Positions 6,306 to 11,632 of a stretch of 11,632 nt of DNA are shown here, in pieces. The translations under genes and the position numbers were made by a program. Numbering within the stretch: the first letter of the stretch is position 1; each line of letters starts with the position of its first letter. Origin of the DNA: Mycobacterium sp. 050128 (GTDB taxonomy: Bacteria > Actinomycetota > Actinomycetes > Mycobacteriales > Mycobacteriaceae); NCBI RefSeq assembly GCF_036409155.1, contig NZ_JAZGLW010000018.1, forward strand, positions 1 to 11,632, given 5' to 3'. A model generated the notes under the pieces. It was not told the origin of the DNA. It made no database searches and saw only the letters and a list, made by a program, of their open reading frames with translations.

Positions 6306-7877
6306 TCACACTCCCCCCGCAGCCAAATGAGTACAGCCGGTGGACGCGTCCTCGGCCATTTCGGCGGTAGCGTGTTTAGCGGCTGTTTTGGTCACGTAGC
6401 GGGCCCACGGTTGGGCTGCGATCTCGGCATGGAGCTGTGCGGTGTTGTAGCTGTAGCCGAGTAGTTCGGCAACCAACGGCGGTGGCGCTGCCACCACGAG
6501 GCTCTGCAAGGCGGTATTGCGTGCGCCAAGCAGATCGATGCCAAGTCGTGCGAGCCGTTCCATGATCATCTGCGGGCCGAGATGCCGACCGGGTCGCACA
6601 CTCGGAAACAGCCACGGGCTGTCCGCCACCCCGCCTGCCGCTCCGAGATTCGGCCGGCGTCGCATATGGTTGGCCAGCATGTCTGCGAAGGGCCGGGGTA
6701 CGGGGATCGGTTCTTGGCCCAGCGAGATCCGGACTTCGTTTTCCGTGGACGCGATTGCCGATGTCGGGAGAGCCGCGATCTTGGTCAGGGGCTGGGCGAA
6801 CAGCAGCAGAAGGATTCCGGCGACACGGTAAGCCAGTGATTCGGAATCTCCGTGAAGAAGTTCTCGAAGCCATGCCAGACGCTGCTCTTCGGTGAGCGCG
6901 CGGCTGGGGGGAGGCTGTCGGTGGGTGATCTGCACGGAGTTGTTCAGCCGGGTTTTCTTGGCCCAGGCGAGCAGGTTTCGGACCTTGAGTCTCGTGGTGG
7001 GACCCGATGCGAGCCATTCATCGACGTCCTGTTGCCGGCAGGTGGCCAGGGTGCGGCAATGTGTGTTGTGCAGCCAGGTAAGGAACTTGATCGCCTCGGT
7101 GATCTCTTGTTTGGCGTATCGCGCGGCCGCAGTAGAGCTTTGTCCGGGAACCGACGCCTTGCGTAGCTGACGCAGGTGATGCCATGCGGCGAATCGTTCC
7201 ACCGCGCCGCGCACCGATGGCTCGGTCACTGCCTCGAGTTTCTCAGAGAGCCAACGCTCGAAGCGGGCCAGCGGTTCATCACGCGCAACCAAGATGCCGG
7301 CGTGTTCGAGCAGGCTCCGTAGATGGTTGGTCGCTTTGTCCGCGCCGGCTTCGTCGAGGCCCTGATGGGTCAACGCGATCTGCCCGGAGGCCAGCCCCAT
7401 CAGCAGTTCCTCGACTCTAGGCGAACGCTTCCAGCTCAGGATGCTGGCGGGACGGTCGACGCGGCACAATGCGTCGACGATCGGCACCATAGCCTCTGGA
7501 TCGTGGGCGCCGTCGATTATCAACGCGGTCAGATCCTCGCGAAGGGCGCACCGGGAACAGGTTCGGCGGCGGTAAAAATCGCCTTCACCCCCGCAGCGTC
7601 GACAGATGAAGTCTCCGGGAATTCCTGCACACGCCAAACAGATCGGTCGGTGGTCGACATTGTCGGCTCGGCCGGGCAGCACACCGTTGTGACCGCATCT
7701 CGGGCAGACCCCGCGTGTGCGCATCGCAGTGTAGAAACAGCTGTAGCACAGTTGCTCTCCGGGCCAGGACGCTCGGCACTGGTTAGCCATCCGCCGACAC
7801 CGGCTGCAGCGGAACTGCCCATCGGTAACTAGCGGGCGCCCCGGTTTGGTTGAGCGCCGGTTAGGGCTAATCGTCAT
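6306..7877 (-). CDS. Triple zinc-ribbon protein with tyrosine-recombinase-like C-terminus lacking catalytic residues
   Basis: A 523-residue protein. The N-terminus holds three four-cysteine zinc ribbons: C24/C27/C44/C47, C58/C61/C80/C83 and C92/C95/C107/C110. A helical region follows, then a part resembling a tyrosine recombinase: a SAM-like core-binding segment (about 240-300, AAARYAKQEITEAIKFLTW) and a catalytic-fold-like segment (about 330-500). The usual catalytic positions are not kept: the GLRxxEL arginine region reads QPLTKIAAL, no HxxR box is present, and the LGH motif is LGY. It therefore probably binds DNA and assists the recombinase at the head of the operon rather than cutting DNA itself. 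Its ATG overlaps the last 11 bp of the original reading frame of the HTH gene, so it was translationally coupled to it. It is the only gene of the three without a visible lesion. Confidence 0.8.
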   Translation of the reverse strand: MTISPNRRSTKPGRPLVTDGQFRCSRCRRMANQCRASWPGEQLCYSCFYTAMRTRGVCPRCGHNGVLPGRADNVDHRPICLACAGIPGDFICRRCGGEGDFYRRRTCSRCALREDLTALIIDGAHDPEAMVPIVDALCRVDRPASILSWKRSPRVEELLMGLASGQIALTHQGLDEAGADKATNHLRSLLEHAGILVARDEPLARFERWLSEKLEAVTEPSVRGAVERFAAWHHLRQLRKASVPGQSSTAAARYAKQEITEAIKFLTWLHNTHCRTLATCRQQDVDEWLASGPTTRLKVRNLLAWAKKTRLNNSVQITHRQPPPSRALTEEQRLAWLRELLHGDSESLAYRVAGILLLLFAQPLTKIAALPTSAIASTENEVRISLGQEPIPVPRPFADMLANHMRRRPNLGAAGGVADSPWLFPSVRPGRHLGPQMIMERLARLGIDLLGARNTALQSLVVAAPPPLVAELLGYSYNTAQLHAEIAAQPWARYVTKTAAKHATAEMAEDASTGCTHLAAGGV

Positions 7878-8218
7878 CGCTGATCACCCTTGCTCGGCGA
7901 GGACGCACCGCTTTATTGAGCTCGACCACGTTGGGCCTCGGCACTGTCGGCGAGCTGGCGGACGCTGTGCGCCGGCGAACGTCGGCCGCGGTCACGGTAA
8001 CGAGGTCCTCCCACGCCGCAGCCCAAGATATCGCACAGTGCGGCGATCATCTGCAGTGAAACCCGTTCGGGGCGTTGATGAACCACGCGATACACCTGTG
8101 GTCGTGACAGTTGGATGCCCCGTTCGGCAAGAAGGGGAATGAGGTCGGTACTGTTGTGCATCCCGCGAGCGGCCATCAGCTCGGCCAATCTCCAGGTGTA
8201 GTCGACTCGCCGTTTCAT
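7867..8218 (-). pseudogene. XRE-like helix-turn-helix regulator, frameshifted near its middle
   Basis: The first 67 residues from ATG 8218 form a compact Cro/C1-type helix-turn-helix domain (TWRLAELMAARGM ... LSRPQVYRVVHQRPERVSLQMIAALCDILGC). An extra base in the run at 8010-8012 then shifts the frame, so the product as read ends at 7913 with an unnatural tail (101 aa in all). Removing one base restores EDLVTVTAADVRRRT ... VVELNKAVRPRRARV and a stop at 7867-7869, giving 116 residues and the 11-bp overlap with the next gene's ATG. The ATG also overlaps the stop of the upstream recombinase gene (ATGA, 8215-8218). The domain probably regulates the operon or assists recombination. The DNA-binding part would still be made, but coupled translation of the next gene would be weakened. 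Confidence 0.8.
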
Positions 8219-9318
8219 GAGGTCTCCTCGCCTAACGAAAGCGCCTCCTGGATGGTGGTATCCAACACCCGGCGCAACGTGCTAACCCGGTAGTCGCTGG
8301 ATACACAGGTATACAGGGACGTCGTGCTGGCATGGTCGTGACCCATTTGGTCCTGGACGAACTTGGCATCCCAGCCGTCTTCGATCAAGTGGGTGGCATA
8401 CGAGCGGCGCAACGAGTGCAGATCCAATCCATCTGCCAACTCCAGATCCCGACAATACCGACGGAACCGACGCAGCAGCGTATTCTCAGCGACCAACGTG
8501 CCTCGCTCGCTGGGGAATAGGTCAATCCCATCGGTCATACACCGCTGGCCGTGGGCAAGCCAGTGCCCGATCACCTCGGGAGTCCATGTGAAGACCGTCA
8601 GGACACCGCGCCGCTTGTGTGGGGATCCCTTCTTTGCTTTGCCGTAACGGACCTGGACAACGCCGTAGCGGCCGAACTCCCGGGCGTGGGCGTTGCGGGA
8701 GAAATCCACGGTTTGAAGATGGCGCAGTTCGTTGAACCGCAGCCCGTAGGAGTAGGCGACCTTGAACATCGCAGCATCCCGGTAGGCCGGCAGCCAGCCT
8801 TTACGCGCTGAGGCCGCGATCAGCGCGACCTGGTCATCGGCATGGTCGAAGAAATCTTGCAGCTCTCGTTTGGTGAACGCTCGCTTCGTCGGGGATTGCT
8901 CGTTGTCCTGCACGTGGACCGCGGTGTTCTAGTCGAAAAACACCTGAGCGGGATGCGTGCCGAACCGCTGTTCGCACACCCGATCCCGACCGTAATCGGG
9001 ATCGCTGACATAAGAACAGAACAATCGCAACGCATTTTGATAGCCACGCACAGTCGACTGTCTGCGTCCCTTGACCGACCGTAGGTCGCTGAAGAACTCC
9101 TCGACCAGAGCCGGCGTCCACATCCACGGGTACTCGTTGGTGTGCTCGACGAAACGATGGACCAGGCGGACTCGTCCCGCGATCGCGTCATGGTCCAGGT
9201 TGCGGCACATTTGCTGGTTGCGCCAGCCCTCGAGCATCTCGTCGACGGTCTGCGCCTCCGGATGCAGCAGGGGAACCGACCCGACGACGTGTACGCGACC
9301 ACTCTTGTCGAGGGGCAA
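8215..9318 (-). pseudogene. Tyrosine recombinase/integrase with an in-frame amber codon
   Basis: A single frame of 368 codons from TTG 9318 is interrupted only by TAG at 8929-8931 (codon 130). The first part (129 aa) is the SAM-like core-binding domain. The second is a complete catalytic domain in the same frame with R194 (YGLRFNELR), lysines near 227-230, H301 and R304 (HSLRR), H327 (GHDH) and Y336. The stop falls in the linker between the two domains, in VFFD-stop-NTAVHV; a TGG to TAG change is the simplest explanation. Without readthrough only a core-binding fragment, or a catalytic domain started at GTG 8913, could be made. AGGAGG at 9324-9329, 5 bases upstream, fixes the TTG start. The gene leads an operon with the HTH and zinc-ribbon genes (4-bp overlap with the former) and diverges from the intact recombinase at 9422. 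Confidence 0.85.
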
Positions 9319-9323
9319 ATCGG

Positions 9324-9329
9324 CCTCCT
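9324..9329 (-). promoter_or_regulatory. Strong ribosome binding site fixing the TTG start of the recombinase
   Basis: On the minus strand AGGAGG sits 5 bases before TTG 9318. It is the best Shine-Dalgarno sequence in the window and decides between this start and out-of-frame ATGs further upstream. Confidence 0.65.
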
Positions 9330-9337
9330 GCTCAGTC

Positions 9338-9360
9338 TCATCTGATGATTCATCTGATGA
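9338..9360. repeat. Two direct copies of an 11-bp palindrome, 12 bp apart
   Basis: TCATCTGATGA occurs at 9338-9348 and again, identically, at 9350-9360. Each copy is a perfect odd palindrome (TCATC-T-GATGA). The 12-bp period puts both on nearly the same face of the helix. They lie just upstream of the ribosome site of the minus-strand recombinase, inside the divergent spacer, where an operator for the HTH protein or accessory recombinase-binding sites would be expected. Confidence 0.6.
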
Positions 9361-9373
9361 AAACGGCGTACTT

Positions 9374-9403
9374 TTTCATGGATAACCACTGATATCCACG
9401 AAA
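9374..9403. repeat. 11-8-11 inverted repeat, candidate recombinase core site or operator
   Basis: The left arm TTTCATGGATA (9374-9384) and the reverse complement of the right arm TATCCACGAAA (9393-9403) agree at 10 of 11 bases, around an 8-bp centre. Arms of this length with a 6-8 bp spacer are the form of tyrosine-recombinase core sites. Its place between two divergent recombinase genes fits either a crossover site or an autoregulatory operator. Confidence 0.5.
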
Positions 9404-9421
9404 CGCTGCCATGCTGAGAGG

Positions 9422-10504
9422 GTGCCTGGAACGACGCCGCAACCGAACGGATCCCCTATCGCTTACCCGGGATGGTTCAACGACTTCCTGGCTGATAGCG
9501 CGATCCGGAAGCCGTCACCGCACACCGCGAAGGCCTATCGTCAAGACTTCGAAGCGATCGCCACGCTCGTGGCCGGCTCGGCCGAAGATGTGCTGCAGCT
9601 CAAAGCGACCGAGATAAACAAGGCGACTCTACGTGCGGCGTTCGCTGTTTACGCCGAAACCCACTCTCCCGCCTCGATACGACGCTGCTGGTCCACGTGG
9701 AACACCTTGTGCACCTTCCTGTTCACAGCGGAACTCCTCGACGCCAACCCCATGCCGCTCATCGGACGGCCGAAAGTGCCCAAGTCCCTTCCGAAGAGCT
9801 ATCGCACCGAAACTGTCACCGACCTGGTCGCCGCGATCGATGCCGAGCAGGGATCCGCGCGACGCAACGACTGGCCCGAACGCGACCGCGCCATCGTCTT
9901 CACCTCCCTCTTGGCCGGCCTACGGGCTGAGGAACTCATTTGCGCAGATATTGGCGACATCCGCCGTACCGACGACGGCGGCGGCGTCCTGCATGTCCAC
10001 GGCAAAGGCAACAAGGACCGCCGAATACCTTTCAGCAGAGAGCTTCTCGACGTTTTGGAGCAGTATCTCAACAGCCGCGCCTCCCGCTTTCCACAGGAAC
10101 GCAAGCGCTCACCGAGCGCGGACGTATTCGCCAGATTCTCTGTGAAGGCTCCGCTCTTTCTCGGGGCCAACGGTGAACGGATCACACGCGGGACGCTGCA
10201 ATACCGAATCCTGCGGGCCTTCAAGAAAGCCGGCATCAACAGCGAACGATCATCGGGTGCTCTGGTGCACGGGCTGCGCCACACCTTCGCCACCGAACTC
10301 GCCAATGCAAATGTGAGCGTCTACGCGCTAATGAAGCTGCTTGGCCACGAATCGATGATCACCTCACAGCGCTACGTCGATGGCGCCGGCGCCGACACCC
10401 GCTCCGCCGCCGAACTCAACCCGCTCTACGGCCTCCTATCCTTAATCGAACGCGAGTCTGAGATGCCAAACACCGAGGACGCCAAGAACTCTCGTGTTAG
10501 ATAA
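9422..10504 (+). CDS. XerC/D-like tyrosine recombinase (integrase)
   Basis: An intact 360-residue tyrosine recombinase. Residues 15-115 form the SAM-like core-binding domain. The catalytic domain follows with all expected residues: R168 (LAGLRAEEL), K195 (HGKGNKDRR), H283 and R286 (VHGLRHTFATEL), H309 (LLGHES) and nucleophile Y318. It cuts and rejoins DNA at short paired sites through a 3'-phosphotyrosine link and resembles XerC/XerD and short phage or island integrases. GTG 9422 is the only plausible start before the domain, as an in-frame stop lies at 9383; GAGAGG just upstream is a poor, closely spaced ribosome site. The TAA stop is part of a dif-like sequence (10494-10521), and the gene's 5' side faces an 11-8-11 inverted repeat. 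It shares only family-level similarity with the broken recombinase across the spacer, so it is probably not a copy of it. Confidence 0.92.
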   Translation: MPGTTPQPNGSPIAYPGWFNDFLADSAIRKPSPHTAKAYRQDFEAIATLVAGSAEDVLQLKATEINKATLRAAFAVYAETHSPASIRRCWSTWNTLCTFLFTAELLDANPMPLIGRPKVPKSLPKSYRTETVTDLVAAIDAEQGSARRNDWPERDRAIVFTSLLAGLRAEELICADIGDIRRTDDGGGVLHVHGKGNKDRRIPFSRELLDVLEQYLNSRASRFPQERKRSPSADVFARFSVKAPLFLGANGERITRGTLQYRILRAFKKAGINSERSSGALVHGLRHTFATELANANVSVYALMKLLGHESMITSQRYVDGAGADTRSAAELNPLYGLLSLIERESEMPNTEDAKNSRVR

Positions 10505-10521
10505 GCTATCTTATGTCAACT
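10494..10521 (+). other. dif-like (Xer-type) recombination site overlapping the integrase stop codon
   Basis: The left arm GTGTTAGATAA (10494-10504), a 6-bp centre GCTATC and the right arm TTATGTCAACT (10511-10521) give the 11-6-11 layout of Xer sites. Against the actinobacterial dif consensus as I recall it, the XerD-side arm agrees at 10 of 11 bases and the XerC-side arm at 7 of 11, including its inner GATAA. The integrase TAA stop is the end of the left arm. One conserved and one divergent arm is what an integrative element's attachment site at dif, or a plasmid dimer-resolution site, would look like. Confidence 0.5.
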
Positions 10522-10755
10522 AAACTGCGCTATGTTCGCTATCATGTTGTGCGCCACTATCTTTCACATCGCGAGTTATGCCGATAATTCGGCCGCCTGC
10601 TACGTTCTCTCGTAAGAGTGGCCGAGTCGCCAATCCTGCAGCAGGCAGTGACGGCACGAGAATCGACTCATCACTGGCCGGCAGCGGCGAAGACGAGGAT
10701 CGACATCGGGGGCAGCCGGACCGGCACGTGCCGCTCCCCCACCGGGGGACAGATG
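10505..10755. other. AT-richer non-coding spacer with recombination-site-like motifs
   Basis: Base composition falls compared with both sides in about 10500-10590. CTATC recurs at 10506-10510, 10539-10543 and 10557-10561. At 10577-10587 TATGCCGATAA resembles the XerC-type arm of dif (9 of 11 by my recollection), but no matching second arm follows; it overlaps a small hairpin GCCGA-TAAT-TCGGC (10580-10593). No gene or clear promoter was found. Confidence 0.35.
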
Positions 10756-11632
10756 TCAAGGCCTGTGGATGGCAGCCGCATCGACCCAGCGGCAGTAGGC
10801 GTCCATGTCGACGTTGCTGCCGCAGACGATGGTCACCACATGTCGGCCCGCGAAGCGGTCGCGGTCTTCGAGGATGGCGGCGATGCCCAGCGCGGCCGCC
10901 GGTTCGACGACGAGGCCAGCGTCCTCCAGAAGTACCCGCATAGCGGCGATGATCGATGCTTCCTGGACCAAGACGGCGTCGTCGCCGACCAGGAGGAGGT
11001 CGTTGAGGACCTCCGGAATTGGACACCGGCCGGCGACAGCGTCTGCGATGGTGTCAGTCGAGTCGGTAGTGACAACGTGCCGCTGACGCCATGAGCGTGT
11101 CATCGCCGGTGCGCCGGCCGGCTGAACACAGATCACCTCGACGTCGGGCGCGAGGGCCTTCATCACATGCCCGATACCGGTAGCCAGCGCTCCTCCCCCG
11201 AGAGCGATCAGCACAGCGTCGAACGGCGACACGGCCTCCACCAGTTCCAGGCCAATGGTCGCCGCGCCTTCACAGGTTTCGATGTCCAAGCTGTCATCGA
11301 GCAGCCCGATGCCGTCATGCCGCGCGATGGCTGCCGCCCGGGCACGGGCCATCTCGTTATCGCCGTCCACTAACTCCAATCTCGCGCCCAGTGCGCGGAT
11401 GCGATCGAGCTTGACCGCAGGTGCAAACCGGGATGCCACGACCGTGACCTCGAGACCCCTGGCGCGACCAGACCAAGCCAGGGCTTGCCCGAGGTTGCCC
11501 GCGCTGCCACACACCACCGCGGGCGAGCCCTTGTCGGCTAGCTGTTGCGGGTCATGACGTTGTAGACGCCGACATGGTCGGGATGTGAGGAGGACGGGTC
11601 CTTCGGCGGCAGGATGAGAAATCGCCAAACCC
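10756..11632 (-). pseudogene. PLP-dependent threonine/serine dehydratase-like gene, 5' part missing or frameshifted
   Basis: From about 11547 to the TGA at 10756 the frame encodes most of a fold-type II PLP enzyme of the threonine/serine dehydratase family. Visible are GSAGNLGQALAW (the SxGN substrate loop), CEGAATIGLEL, the phosphate-binding GGGALATG and a terminal CGSNVD. The first 27 codons of the open frame are not family-like, and the upstream TTG 11628 has no support. In a different frame the preceding bases (11547-11570) encode GVYNVMTR, which normally joins directly to QQLADKG, so one base appears lost near 11547-11549. Upstream of 11571 even that frame does not show the SFKxRG motif with the PLP Schiff-base lysine. 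The gene is therefore broken as it stands, by frameshift plus replacement or truncation of its 5' end. The frame is open to the window edge, so the true boundary could lie outside. Confidence 0.65.

Noticed and set aside
9004..9012. TTATGTCAG on the minus strand, resembling the XerD arm of dif
   Set aside because: It lies in conserved coding sequence of the recombinase (CSYVSD), lacks a left arm and matches only 8 of 11 bases.
10520..11094. Long ORFs on both strands overlapping the dehydratase gene and the spacer
   Set aside because: They are alternative frames of the dehydratase gene; only that frame shows family motifs.

Overview
The window reads as high-GC actinobacterial DNA, most likely a mycobacterium or close relative. 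GTG and TTG starts are frequent, third codon positions are strongly G/C, and the protein types (VbhA/Fic, TauE, XerC/D-like and HTH-linked recombinases) fit mycobacterial accessory DNA. Two or more site-specific recombinases, several broken genes, a toxin-antitoxin pair and long non-coding stretches mark it as a plasmid or genomic-island segment rather than core chromosome. No rRNA, tRNA or CRISPR array was seen.

Left part (1-2971, minus strand): a very large gene runs off the left edge. It joins a complete N-terminal Ser/Thr protein kinase domain to an SF1 (Upf1/DNA2-like) helicase. Motifs I, Ia, II and III lie in the window; the C-terminal half of the helicase lies outside it. Directly upstream, overlapping its start by 10 bp, is a short ORF with the YIDESG signature of DUF3800 proteins, far too short for a complete family member. 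This pair is the best candidate for an undescribed, possibly defensive, system.

Middle (3267-4895, plus strand): a 99-residue helical protein of unknown function with a possible leaderless promoter, a long spacer, then a compact class I Fic toxin-antitoxin module. The antitoxin is VbhA-like with the SxxxEG inhibitory motif, and the AMP-transferase has HPFREGNGR. A weak terminator follows, then about 550 bp with no gene I can support.

Right-middle (5451-9318, minus strand): a three-gene recombination operon is followed by a TauE/SafE-type exporter. In transcription order the operon holds a tyrosine recombinase with all catalytic residues but an in-frame amber codon, an XRE-like HTH gene with a one-base frameshift, and a 523-residue protein with three zinc ribbons and a tyrosine-recombinase-like C-terminus lacking the catalytic residues. 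The original genes were joined by 4-bp and 11-bp overlaps, so they acted as one unit and now appear to be decaying.

Right part (9319-11632): a 103-bp divergent spacer carries two palindromes 12 bp apart and an 11-8-11 inverted repeat that looks like a tyrosine-recombinase core site. An intact XerC/D-like recombinase reads rightward, and its stop codon lies inside a 28-bp dif-like sequence (11-6-11), with the XerD-type half almost matching the actinobacterial dif consensus as I recall it. Beyond it is a broken PLP-dependent dehydratase gene that lacks the Schiff-base lysine region.
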